64,000 nt of DNA from contig NZ_BBRM01000005.1 in the NCBI RefSeq assembly GCF_002090155.1, positions 62,001 to 126,000 of the forward strand, read 5' to 3'. Position numbers and translations under genes: made by a program. The notes below the pieces were generated by a model. The model was not told the DNA's origin. It saw only the letters and a list, made by a program, of their open reading frames with translations, and did no database searches. Of the stretch, positions 19,041-27,329 are shown one piece after another. Numbering within the stretch: the first letter of the stretch is position 1; each line of letters begins with the position of its first letter. This DNA is from Demequina sp. NBRC 110056. GTDB lineage: Bacteria > Actinomycetota > Actinomycetes > Actinomycetales > Demequinaceae.

Positions 19041-19943
19041 CTACGGAGCGTCGTCGGCCGACGCCGCCTCGATGACAGCCTCCTCCGTCGCCGGCACCGC
19101 GCGCCGGCCAGCGGTGATGACCGCCCCGACCCCTGCGATCGTGACGAGGCCGATGCCGACCGCCACGACCCACGTGAGGCGTTGGTCGAGGAGCACCAGG
19201 CCGGCGAGCGCCGCGATGGCCGGGGCCAGCGCGAGGAGGATCGCGAACGTCTCCGCCTTCATGCGGCGCAGCGCGCTGAGCTCGATCCCGTACGGGATCG
19301 CCGAGCTCAGCACGGCGACGACGAAGGCGAGCGCGAGCGCTGCGGGATTCAGCAGCGCCGAGCCGACGACGACCACGGCCACCGGCACCGTGAGGACGGC
19401 GCCGACGGCCGTCGCCAGCGCCAGTCCCACCACGCCGGGCATGCTGGCACCCGCCGCGCGCGCGGTGAGGATGTACGCCGCCCACATGACGGCCGCACCG
19501 GCGGCGAACAGCATGCCGACCGGGTCGAGGTCGGCCGCGCCGCCGCCCAGCAGGATCACGCCGGTGGCCGCGATGGCCGCCCACAGGAACCCGCGCCAGC
19601 TGCGACTGGCCACCACGCTCAGCACGAGCGGCCCCATGACCTCGATCGTCACCGTGACGCCCAGCGGGATGCGTGCGAGCGCGAGGTAGAAGAAGGCGTT
19701 CATCGCCGCGAGCGAGATGCCGAAGGCGAGCACCGTCCACCACTGGATGGGCGCGCCTCGGCGCAGGCTCACCGCCGCGAACGGGATCAGCACCACGGCC
19801 GAGAACAGCAGGCGCGTCGCGATCACGCCCCACGCGCCGATGTCCGGGATGATCGTCACCGCGACGGCGGCACCCGCCTCTTGGCACGCCAGGCCCAGCA
19901 GCACCATCAGCGGCATGCCGGCGGTGCGGGCGAAGGACGTCAT
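19041..19943 (-). CDS. EamA-family exporter (RhtA-like)
   Basis: A 300-residue membrane protein with about ten hydrophobic helices in two EamA repeats. The second half contains SSAIPYGIELSALRRMKAETFAILLALAPAIAALAG, typical of threonine/homoserine exporters of the RhtA type. It probably exports amino acids or related metabolites. ATG 19943 is chosen because residues upstream are hydrophilic and CACGAT ends six bases before it. It lies 31 bases upstream of the dehydrogenase, which has its own promoter hexamer. Confidence 0.85.
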   Translation of the reverse strand: MTSFARTAGMPLMVLLGLACQEAGAAVAVTIIPDIGAWGVIATRLLFSAVVLIPFAAVSLRRGAPIQWWTVLAFGISLAAMNAFFYLALARIPLGVTVTIEVMGPLVLSVVASRSWRGFLWAAIAATGVILLGGGAADLDPVGMLFAAGAAVMWAAYILTARAAGASMPGVVGLALATAVGAVLTVPVAVVVVGSALLNPAALALAFVVAVLSSAIPYGIELSALRRMKAETFAILLALAPAIAALAGLVLLDQRLTWVVAVGIGLVTIAGVGAVITAGRRAVPATEEAVIEAASADDAP

Positions 19944-19999
19944 GGCGCCATCGTGCCGCATCGCGGGCCGGTGCCGGCACCATCGCGCGGCGCCGCGGG

Positions 20000-20650
20000 T
20001 CAGCGCGGCCGGTCGACCACCCGCGTCTCGCCGTCGACGGGCATCACGGCGCCACCAGTCAGGGCTGCCACGTCGGCATGAAGCGTCGCGACGAGCTCGG
20101 GCGGCACCTGGAGGCTCATCCGCGCGCTCGCACCGTACTCGGGCTCGTCGAGCACTGCGTGGTGGTTGTCCGCCCACTGGTGCAGGTAGGCCACGAGGCG
20201 ACCCGCCTCCGCGTGGGGAGCGTCCACGGCGACGCTGGTGAGGTGCACGCGGTCGACGAGCGTGGCCGCGTCGAGGCCACCCGCGACGGCGGAGCCGTAG
20301 GCCCGCACCAGTCCGCCTGCGCCCAGCAGCGTGCCACCGAACCAGCGAGTGACGACGGCCACGAGGTCGGTCACGTCGCGATGGCGCAGCACCTCGAGCA
20401 TCGGCGCTCCTGCGGTGCCTGCGGGCTCGCCGTCGTCGTTGGATCGCTGCCGCTCCGCCTGCGGGCCCACGACGAGCGCCGTGCAGTGGTGGCGTGCGTC
20501 CCAATGCTCCTTGCGGATCGCGGCGACCACCGCATCGGCGTCCTCCACGGACGCCACGGGCGCGAGGTGCGCGAGGAAGACCGAGCGCTTGACCTCGAGC
20601 CGGTGCTGCACGGGCGCGGCGATGGTCGAGGGCAGGGTCACGCTGGCCAC
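20000..20650 (-). CDS. YigZ/IMPACT-family protein
   Basis: A 216-residue protein of the YigZ/UPF0029 family: RSVFLAHLAPVASVEDADAV at the N-terminus, then RSNDDGEPAGTAGAPML (the family signature) and VVTRWFGGTLLGAGGLVRAY. The C-terminal part is a ferredoxin-like domain. The eukaryotic homologue IMPACT modulates translation control; the bacterial role is unknown. GTG 20650 is used, but a GTG at 20641 preceded seven bases upstream by TAGCGT is an equally good leaderless start. Confidence 0.9.
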   Translation of the reverse strand: MASVTLPSTIAAPVQHRLEVKRSVFLAHLAPVASVEDADAVVAAIRKEHWDARHHCTALVVGPQAERQRSNDDGEPAGTAGAPMLEVLRHRDVTDLVAVVTRWFGGTLLGAGGLVRAYGSAVAGGLDAATLVDRVHLTSVAVDAPHAEAGRLVAYLHQWADNHHAVLDEPEYGASARMSLQVPPELVATLHADVAALTGGAVMPVDGETRVVDRPR

Positions 20651-20746
20651 GCTACCCGCCGCCCGATCCCGAGCCTCCTTGGTCTCCTGTAGGAATGCCT
20701 TCTGCGCGCTTCGCTCTCGTGGTGCGTCCTGGAGGACCGAGATCCG

Positions 20747-21202
20747 TCAGGAACGTCGCACGGCGTCGACGCCCTTGTTCGCGAGCTCGTCCGCGCGCTC
20801 GTTGCCCGGGTCGCCGGCGTGGCCCTTGACCCACACCCACTCGACCTGGTGGCGTGCGACCTGCTCGTCGAGCGCGATCCACAGCTCCTGGTTCTTGACG
20901 GGCTTCTTGTCGCGCGTCTTCCAGCCGTTGCGCTTCCAGCCCTTCATCCAGCTCGTGACGCCGTTCATCACGTACTGCGAGTCGACGTGCAGCGTGACCG
21001 CGCAGGGCCGGTTCAGCGCCTTGAGGCCCTCGATGACCGCGGTGAGCTCCATGCGGTTGTTGGTGGTGTCCTTGTCTCCTCCGAACAGCTCGCGCTCCTT
21101 GCCGCCGGCGCGCATCCATGCGCCCCAACCGCCGATGCCCGGGTTGCCCTTGCAGGCGCCGTCGGTCCACATGTCCACCTGGGTCAGGCCATCGCTGCTC
21201 AC
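20747..21202 (-). CDS. rnhA: Ribonuclease HI
   Basis: A 151-residue RNase H fold enzyme that cuts RNA in RNA-DNA hybrids. The catalytic carboxylates are visible: Asp14 in [11 protein letters not shown], Glu in [13 protein letters not shown], Asp in HVDSQYV, and the C-terminal D in GNERADELA. Length equals E. coli RNase HI. GTG 21202 is preferred to the longer reading because TACAGT (21210-21215) ends seven bases upstream and the conserved first strand begins eight residues later. Confidence 0.94.
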   Translation of the reverse strand: MSSDGLTQVDMWTDGACKGNPGIGGWGAWMRAGGKERELFGGDKDTTNNRMELTAVIEGLKALNRPCAVTLHVDSQYVMNGVTSWMKGWKRNGWKTRDKKPVKNQELWIALDEQVARHQVEWVWVKGHAGDPGNERADELANKGVDAVRRS

Positions 21203-21332
21203 CGCAGAGACTGTACAGCGCGGATTCTCGTCCGCCAGGACGCGCACTGACGACGAAGCGCGCAGCGATCGTTCCTCCAGGGAGTGGGGGTGGGATCGGG
21301 AGCGGCGCGGAGCGTGCGGCACACTGGTCGCC

Positions 21333-21830
21333 ATGGGACGCAAGACCGACGCCGCGAGCACGCCCGCGATCGCCGCGCTCGTCACTGCCGGCGTCGACCA
21401 CGGCGTGCACCCGTACGAGCACGACCCGAGCTCCGACCTGTCCTACGGGCTCGAGGCGGCAGACGCGCTCGGCGTCGACGCGTCCGCGGTCTTCAAGACC
21501 CTGTGCGTCCATGCGGACGGAGCGCTGTCGATGGCGATCGTGCCCGTCACCGGAACCCTCGACCTCAAGGCCGCGGCCAAGGCCCTGGGCGCCAAGCGCG
21601 CCGTCATGGCGCCTCCTGCTGAGGCGGAGCGCGCCACCGGATACGTCGTGGGCGGCATCTCCCCTCTGGGCGGCCGCAAGCGCCTACCGACAGCTCTCGA
21701 CGACTCCGCGCTGACGTTAGAAACGATCTACGTCAGCGGCGGCCGCCGCGGCCTCGACGTGTCGCTCGCTCCCGCCGACCTTGTGCGCCTCACGGGCGCC
21801 TCGACCGCACCCCTCCGGAAGGACTCATGA
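21333..21830 (+). CDS. ybaK: YbaK/EbsC-type Cys-tRNA(Pro) deacylase
   Basis: A 165-residue protein with the YbaK fold: [37 protein letters not shown], and [18 protein letters not shown], where the GGISP block lines the active site. The family hydrolyses Cys-tRNA(Pro) to correct prolyl-tRNA synthetase errors. ATG 21333 follows CACACT (21320-21325) by seven bases. Its stop overlaps the start of the next gene (ATGA). Confidence 0.9.
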   Translation: MGRKTDAASTPAIAALVTAGVDHGVHPYEHDPSSDLSYGLEAADALGVDASAVFKTLCVHADGALSMAIVPVTGTLDLKAAAKALGAKRAVMAPPAEAERATGYVVGGISPLGGRKRLPTALDDSALTLETIYVSGGRRGLDVSLAPADLVRLTGASTAPLRKDS

Positions 21831-22564
21831 CCGACCTCGCCTCGCCGCCCGCCGACTGGGATCCCGCCTCACGGCTGGCCGAGGTGCGTGCACGCGTCCA
21901 CGTCGCCGAGGCTCAGTGCGGCCGCGCGGGCGCCGGCGTCCAGATCCTGGTCGCCACCAAGACGTGGGACGCCGATGCGGCCGCCGGCGTGGTCCGCGCC
22001 GGCGGCACCCTGGTGGGCGAGTCCCGCATGCAGGAGCTCGCTGTCAAGGGACCGGCCCTTCGGGCGACTGGCGCCCGCGTCCACGTGATCGGCCAGCTGC
22101 AGCGCAACAAGGCCGCGATCGCCGTCGAGCACGCGACGTGCGTCCAGACGGTCGACTCCCTCCGCCTGGCCGAGCGGCTCTCCCGCCTGGCGCTCGAGGC
22201 CGAGCGCGACCTCGAGGTCATGGTCCAGGTCAACGTGTCCGGTGAGGACTCGAAGGCCGGTGTCGAGCCGGAGGAGGCGCTGGGCCTCGCCGCAGCCACG
22301 GCCGCACTGCCGGGGCTCACCGTCACCGGATTCATGACCATCGGGCTCAACTCCCCCGATGAGCAGGCGGTGCGCGCGGGCTACCGTCGCCTGCGCGCGA
22401 TCCGCGACGAGGCGCTCATCCTGTCCGAGCGCGGCGAGCTCGACCTGCGCGAGGCGTGGCACCTGTCGATGGGGATGTCCGCCGACCTCGAGTGGGCGAT
22501 CGCCGAGGGCGCGACCATCGTGCGCGTCGGCTCCGCCGTGATGGGCCCCCGCCCCGGCGCCTGA
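21827..22564 (+). CDS. PLP homeostasis protein, YggS family
   Basis: A 245-residue pyridoxal-phosphate-binding TIM-barrel protein. The PLP lysine is Lys45 in VATKTWD, and MVQVNVSGEDSKAG, FMTIG and LSMGMSADLEWAI are family blocks. YggS/PLPBP proteins buffer PLP and affect amino-acid and vitamin B6 balance rather than catalysing a known reaction. In many actinobacteria a relative sits in the division cluster, but here it is coupled to ybaK by an ATGA overlap. Confidence 0.92.
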   Translation: MTDLASPPADWDPASRLAEVRARVHVAEAQCGRAGAGVQILVATKTWDADAAAGVVRAGGTLVGESRMQELAVKGPALRATGARVHVIGQLQRNKAAIAVEHATCVQTVDSLRLAERLSRLALEAERDLEVMVQVNVSGEDSKAGVEPEEALGLAAATAALPGLTVTGFMTIGLNSPDEQAVRAGYRRLRAIRDEALILSERGELDLREAWHLSMGMSADLEWAIAEGATIVRVGSAVMGPRPGA

Positions 22565-22632
22565 CGCGCGCCCGGGAGGCACGACTGCTGCCCTCGCCGC
22601 ACCCAAGCCGCACGTTGGAACGCCTCGTGAGA

Positions 22633-22647
22633 GCGCATCGGCCCTCC
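22633..22647 (-). repeat. Dispersed repeat copy 4
   Basis: GCGCATCGGCCCTCC on the plus strand, so the repeat is in minus orientation, between the YggS-family gene and the helicase gene. Confidence 0.45.
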
Positions 22648-22677
22648 GCACGCGACGAACACGGAACAATGGACGCG

Positions 22678-25365
22678 ATGTCCACCTCACCTGCCCCTCT
22701 CCTCGACCGCCTGCCATCGACGCCGGACGGCGCCTCCCCCGACCCCGACGCGCTGTACGAGGCGTTCGGCACCTGGGCGGCGGAGATGGGCCTCGCGCTG
22801 TACCCGCACCAGGACGAGGCGCTCATGGAGATCGTCTCCGGCGCGCACGTGATCCTCGCGACGCCCACCGGCTCCGGCAAGTCCCTGGTCGCGGCCGGCG
22901 CACACTTCGCCGCCCTCGCCGCGCACCGAGCCGGCACCGGCGGCCGCACGTTCTACACCGCGCCGCTGAAGGCCCTGGTCAGCGAGAAGTTCTTCGCGCT
23001 CATCGAGCTGTTCGGATCCGAGAACGTCGGGCTCATGACCGGCGACTCGGCGGTCAACCCGGACGCGCCCATCATCTGCTGCACCGCAGAGATCCTCGCC
23101 AACCTCGCCCTGCGCGACGGCGCCGCGACCGACGCGTCCGTGGTCGTCATGGACGAGTTCCACTTCTACGCCGACCCGCAGCGGGGATGGGCCTGGCAGG
23201 TGCCGCTCATCGAGCTGCCGCACGCGCAGTTCGTGCTCATGTCCGCCACGCTCGGCGACACCGCGTGGCTGGTCGAGGATCTCGAGGACCGCACCGAGCG
23301 CAGCGTCGCGGAGGTCACCACGCTCGAGCGCCCCGTGCCGCTCACGTTCGAGTACTGCCTCGAGCCACTGCCCGACACGGTCGAGCGGCTGGTCGAGACC
23401 GGCCGGGCGCCGGTCTACGTGGTCCACTTCACGCAGAAGGACGCCGTCGACCGCGCGCAGTCGCTGCTGAGCATGAAGGTCGCCTCCAAGGAGGAGAAGG
23501 CTCGCATCGCCGATGCGCTCGACGGGGTGAGGTTCGGCACGGGCTTCGGCAAGACGCTGTCGCGCTTCCTCAGGGCTGGCATCGGCGTGCACCACGCGGG
23601 GATGCTGCCCAAGTACCGGCGGATCGTCGAGCGCCTCACCCAGCAGGGCCTGCTCAAGGTCGTGTGCGGCACCGACACCCTCGGCGTGGGGATCAACGTC
23701 CCGATCCGCACCGTGCTGCTCACGTCGCTGGTGAAGTACGACGGGGAGCGCATGCGCCACCTCACCGCCCGCGAGTTCCACCAGATCGCTGGCCGCGCCG
23801 GGCGGGCCGGCTTCGACACCGAGGGCGAGGTCCTCGTGATGGCGCCCGAGCACGTCATCGAGAACCGCAAGGCCCTCGCCAAGGCCGGCGACGATCCGAA
23901 GAAGCAGCGCAAGATCGTCCGCAAGAAGGCCCCCGCCGGTTCGGTGAACTGGACCGACGCGACGTTCGAGCGGCTGCGCGACGCTCCCCCGGAGCCGCTG
24001 ACGTCGAACTTCGCGGTGACCCACGCGATGGTGCTGAACGTCCTCGCGCGCGGTACCGAGAACACGGCCCTGGGCCGCCCTGCCGAGGACCCGGTCGCCG
24101 CGATGGGCTCCCTGCTCGAAGCGCTCCACGAGACCGATGCCCAGCGCTCGGCCCACGTGCGCCAGGCGCTGCGGATCTACCGCTCGCTCAGGGTCGCCGG
24201 GGTCGTCGAGCCGGTGCGGGTGCCGGACGCGACGCGACCGCGCGGGTACCGGACGTCGGTGCGCCTCACGGTCGACGTCCCCCGCCACTTCGCGCTCAAC
24301 CAGCCGCTGTCGCCGTTCGCGCTCGCGGCCATGGACCTGCTGAACGTCGACTCCCCGGACCACGCCGTCGACGTCGTCTCGGTCATCGAGGCGACGCTGT
24401 CCGACCCGCGCCAGGTGCTGCTCGCGCAGCAGCACGCCGCGCGCGGCGAGGCCGTCGCCGCCATGAAGGCGGACGGCATCGAGTACGAGGAGCGCGTCGA
24501 GCTGCTCGAGGAGGTCACGTGGCCCAAGCCGCTCGCGGACCTGCTCGAGCCTGCGTTCGTCATGTACCGGCAGTCGAACCCGTGGATCCTCGATGCCGAG
24601 CTCTCGCCCAAGTCCGTCGTGCGCGACATGCTCGACAAGGCGATGTCGTTCGGCGACCTGGTGTCCGCCTACGGCCTCGAGCGCACCGAGGGCGTGGTGC
24701 TGCGCTACCTCGCCGAGGCGTATCGCGCGCTGCGTCAGACCGTGCCCGCCGAGCACCGCACGGACGACGTGGTCGCCATCACGGAGTGGCTGGGCGCGCT
24801 GGTGCGTGCGACCGACTCGTCGCTGCTGGACGAGTGGGAGCGCCTCATGAATCCCGATGCCGTGGTCGCGGATGACGCCGACCCGGCGGCCGCATCGGCG
24901 CCCCTCGTCGGCCCCGCGCGCCCGATGACGGGCAACCCGCGCGTGCTGCGGCGCCTGGTCCGCAACGCGATGTTCCAGCGCGTCGAGCTCGCGGCGCGCG
25001 AGGACTACGCGGCGCTGGGCGCTCTCGACGGTGGCGCGGGCTGGGGCGCCGACGCGTGGCGAGACGCGCTCGACCCGCTGTTCGTGGCGCAGGGCGACGG
25101 CGCGATCGGCATCGGCCCGGATGCCCGTTCGGCGGCGCTGGTGGCGTTCGTGGAGCCAGGCGGCGACCACTCCGGCGGCGTCGCCCGCGCGGCGCTTGCG
25201 GCGACCCCGGATGCCGCGCTGCCCGAGGGCACGTGGGTGGTGCGCCAGGTCCTGGACGACCGCGACGGGGACCACGACTGGGCGATCATCGCGGCTGTCG
25301 ATCTCGACGCCTCCGATGAGGCGGGCGCGCCCGTGCTCGAGCTGCTGCACGTGGGCCCGCAATAG
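22678..25365 (+). CDS. Ski2-like DEAD/DEAH-box helicase with DUF3516-type C-terminus
   Basis: An 895-residue superfamily 2 helicase. Motif I PTGSGKS is at 63-69, motif II DEFH at 159-162, motif III MSATL, and motif VI HQIAGRAGRAGFD. The first 470 residues are the two RecA-like domains in a Ski2-like arrangement, and the remaining 400 or so match the long C-terminal extension seen in actinobacterial DUF3516 helicases. An RNA-processing role is likely but not shown. ATG 22678 is favoured over the in-frame ATG nine bases upstream because AACAAT (22665-22670) ends seven bases before it. Confidence 0.9.
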   Translation: MSTSPAPLLDRLPSTPDGASPDPDALYEAFGTWAAEMGLALYPHQDEALMEIVSGAHVILATPTGSGKSLVAAGAHFAALAAHRAGTGGRTFYTAPLKALVSEKFFALIELFGSENVGLMTGDSAVNPDAPIICCTAEILANLALRDGAATDASVVVMDEFHFYADPQRGWAWQVPLIELPHAQFVLMSATLGDTAWLVEDLEDRTERSVAEVTTLERPVPLTFEYCLEPLPDTVERLVETGRAPVYVVHFTQKDAVDRAQSLLSMKVASKEEKARIADALDGVRFGTGFGKTLSRFLRAGIGVHHAGMLPKYRRIVERLTQQGLLKVVCGTDTLGVGINVPIRTVLLTSLVKYDGERMRHLTAREFHQIAGRAGRAGFDTEGEVLVMAPEHVIENRKALAKAGDDPKKQRKIVRKKAPAGSVNWTDATFERLRDAPPEPLTSNFAVTHAMVLNVLARGTENTALGRPAEDPVAAMGSLLEALHETDAQRSAHVRQALRIYRSLRVAGVVEPVRVPDATRPRGYRTSVRLTVDVPRHFALNQPLSPFALAAMDLLNVDSPDHAVDVVSVIEATLSDPRQVLLAQQHAARGEAVAAMKADGIEYEERVELLEEVTWPKPLADLLEPAFVMYRQSNPWILDAELSPKSVVRDMLDKAMSFGDLVSAYGLERTEGVVLRYLAEAYRALRQTVPAEHRTDDVVAITEWLGALVRATDSSLLDEWERLMNPDAVVADDADPAAASAPLVGPARPMTGNPRVLRRLVRNAMFQRVELAAREDYAALGALDGGAGWGADAWRDALDPLFVAQGDGAIGIGPDARSAALVAFVEPGGDHSGGVARAALAATPDAALPEGTWVVRQVLDDRDGDHDWAIIAAVDLDASDEAGAPVLELLHVGPQ

Positions 25366-25380
25366 CCGGATCGCGACCCG

Positions 25381-25402
25381 CACCGGCGCGCATCGGCCCT
25401 CC
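25381..25402 (-). repeat. Dispersed repeat copy 5
   Basis: Minus strand GGAGGGCCGATGCGCGCC then GGTG, sixteen bases after the helicase stop. Confidence 0.45.
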
Positions 25403-25451
25403 AACGGACCGATCGACTGCGCCCCTTACCAGGGATTTCGGTCCTCCGAAC

Positions 25452-25470
25452 ACAGGTAAGCCTTGCTAGC
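25452..25470. promoter_or_regulatory. Possible DtxR/IdeR iron box
   Basis: ACAGGTAAGCCTTGCTAGC aligns with the 19-base iron box TWAGGTWAGSCTWACCTWA at 12 of 19 positions. The left half AGGTAAGCCT is perfect and the right half is weak. It lies about 20 bases before the -10-like hexamer of the VIT1-type gene, where a bound repressor or activator could act. Confidence 0.5.
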
Positions 25471-25501
25471 GCGAGCCGCCGCACGCTCCTACCCTGGTGC
25501 C

Positions 25502-26215
25502 ATGTTCCGTCGCCGCGAACCCGAGCACATCGACGAGGAGGCCGTCTCCGGCCGCCTCAACGCGCTGCGCGCCGGCGTGCTCGGCGCCAACGACGGCATC
25601 GTGTCGATCGCCGGACTCGTCATCGGCGTCGCGGCGGCCGCGCCCACCAACCATGGCGCGATCCTCGCCGCCGGCGTCGCGGGCCTCACCGCAGGGGCGC
25701 TGTCGATGGGCGTCGGCGAGTACGTGTCGGTGTCCTCCCAACGCGACGCCGAGCGCGCGCAGCTGCGTCGCGAGAAGGGCTGGCACCGGACCCGCCCCGA
25801 CTGGGAGCTCGAGCAGCTGGTGCAGCTCAACATGGACACTGGCATGTCCGAGGAGACCGCGCGCGCCGCCGCGATCGAGCAGACCGCGCACGACCCGGTG
25901 GCGATCCACGCGCTCATGCACCTGGGCATCGACCCGGACGAGCTCACCAATCCGTGGCACGCGGGCATCGCCTCGCTGCTCGCGTTCACGCTCGGCGGGA
26001 TCCTGCCGCTGGGCCTCATCCTGCTGGCGACGCCCGCGCTGCAGGTGCCGGTGACGTTCGTCGCGGTCGTGCTCGCGCTGGCGCTCACCGGGTTCGTCTC
26101 CGCGAGGATCGTGCACGCCTCGGTCCGGCGCGCCGTCGTGCGCAACGTCGTCGGCGGGTCGCTGGCGATGGCGATCACCTACGGCGTGGGCCACCTCGTG
26201 GGCGTCGCCGTCTAA
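25502..26215 (+). CDS. VIT1/CCC1-family iron/manganese transporter
   Basis: A 237-residue membrane protein of the VIT family: LRAGVLGANDGIVSIAGLVIGVA at about 21-43, then LTAGALSMGVGEYVSVSSQRDAE, then three more hydrophobic segments. Plant and yeast relatives move Fe(II) or Mn(II) out of the cytosol into vacuoles; bacterial ones are thought to export or detoxify these metals. The hydrophilic middle (about 80-145) is the cytosolic metal-binding region. ATG 25502 follows TACCCT (25490-25495) by six bases. The possible iron box upstream fits metal control. Confidence 0.9.
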   Translation: MFRRREPEHIDEEAVSGRLNALRAGVLGANDGIVSIAGLVIGVAAAAPTNHGAILAAGVAGLTAGALSMGVGEYVSVSSQRDAERAQLRREKGWHRTRPDWELEQLVQLNMDTGMSEETARAAAIEQTAHDPVAIHALMHLGIDPDELTNPWHAGIASLLAFTLGGILPLGLILLATPALQVPVTFVAVVLALALTGFVSARIVHASVRRAVVRNVVGGSLAMAITYGVGHLVGVAV

Positions 26216-26230
26216 GGAGCAGCGACCGAC

Positions 26231-27280
26231 CTACGGCACCAGGCCGATCCACTCGGGCGTCGCGAACTTCGAAGCGACCAGGGCCTGAGCCTCCGCGAAC
26301 TCGTCGGGCGAGACGGAGCCGGCGACCGTCGAGTACCGCGACGTGAAGTGTGCGAGGAACGCGTCGATGATCGCCTCCCGCGCCATACCCGTCTGGCTAC
26401 GTAGCGGGTCCACTCGCTTGTTCGCGCTCTTCGTGCCCTTGTCGCTCATCTTCTCGCGCCCGATGCGCAGGGTCTCCATCATCGCGTCGGCGTCGATGTC
26501 GTACGCCATGGTGACGTGATGCAGCACCGCGCCCGAGGCGTAGCGCTTCTGCGCCGCGCCCGCGATCTTGCCCGCGTCCGAGGCGATGTCGTTGAGCGGC
26601 ACGTACCGCGCACGGATCCCGACGTCCGCCAGAGCACCGAGCACCCAGTCGTCGAGGAACGCGTACGACTGCTCGAAGCTCAGTCCCTCGACGAGCGACG
26701 GCGGCACGGAGAGCGAGTAGGTGATGGTGTTGCCGGGCTGAATGAACATGGCGCCGCCGCCCGAGACGCGACGCGTCACGGTGATGTCATGGCGCTGCGC
26801 CCCCTCGGGGTCGACCTCGTTGCGCAGCGACTGGAACGACCCGATCACCACGGCGGAGGACGCCCACTCCCAGATGCGGAGCGTCGGGCCGCGGCGCCCC
26901 TCAGCCACAGCGCGCGACAGGACGTCGTCCAGGGCCATCTGCAGGTGCGGCTCGCGCGGCTCGTCGTGCAGCACCTCGAAGGTGTGGTCGTGCCAGCCCG
27001 TGGCGTGCCCCAGGGCGCGGCGCACGGCGATCGCGACGGCCTCCGGGCTGAAGCCGACGAAGTGCGCGTCCGGCCCCGCCGCACGTTGGACGGCCGCGGC
27101 CAGCTCGGCGACCGAGGCTCCCTCGGGCATGCCCACGAGCGCCGCGCGGATGTCGAGGATCGCCTCCGCCGGCTCGAGGAAGAAGTCGCCCGAGACGACG
27201 GCCTCGGTCAGGGTGCCGTCGGCGGCCTCGATGTCTGCGACGACGAGCTTGCCGCCAGGAACCTTGTACTCACCGTGCAT
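26231..27280 (-). CDS. Lipoate-protein ligase A with accessory domain at the N-terminus
   Basis: A 349-residue lipoate ligase that attaches lipoate to E2 and GcvH proteins. The catalytic part (from about residue 110) has RRVSGGGAMFIQPGN and the adenylate-binding lysine in GKIAGAAQKR. Residues 1 to about 95 begin MHGEYKVPGGKLV, the block usually found in the C-terminal accessory domain of E. coli LplA, so the domains are in swapped order. ATG 27280 is chosen since GACAAT ends seven bases upstream; a start nine bases earlier would lie inside that hexamer's spacer. Confidence 0.88.
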   Translation of the reverse strand: MHGEYKVPGGKLVVADIEAADGTLTEAVVSGDFFLEPAEAILDIRAALVGMPEGASVAELAAAVQRAAGPDAHFVGFSPEAVAIAVRRALGHATGWHDHTFEVLHDEPREPHLQMALDDVLSRAVAEGRRGPTLRIWEWASSAVVIGSFQSLRNEVDPEGAQRHDITVTRRVSGGGAMFIQPGNTITYSLSVPPSLVEGLSFEQSYAFLDDWVLGALADVGIRARYVPLNDIASDAGKIAGAAQKRYASGAVLHHVTMAYDIDADAMMETLRIGREKMSDKGTKSANKRVDPLRSQTGMAREAIIDAFLAHFTSRYSTVAGSVSPDEFAEAQALVASKFATPEWIGLVP

Positions 27281-27303
27281 GGTCACCATTGTCTCGCCCT
27301 GGA

Positions 27304-27326
27304 GGAGCGCCGATGCGCGGGCCGGG
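27304..27326 (+). repeat. Dispersed repeat copy 6
   Basis: GGAGCGCCGATGCGCGGG then CCGGG, in the 49-base gap between the cimA stop and the lipoate ligase start. Confidence 0.45.
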
Positions 27327-27329
27327 AGG

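Noticed and set aside
22687-25404. A 905-codon open frame opposite the Ski2-like helicase
   Set aside because: Its composition (Arg/His/Gln/Val-rich, no motif) is that of an antisense shadow, whereas the plus strand carries all helicase motifs.
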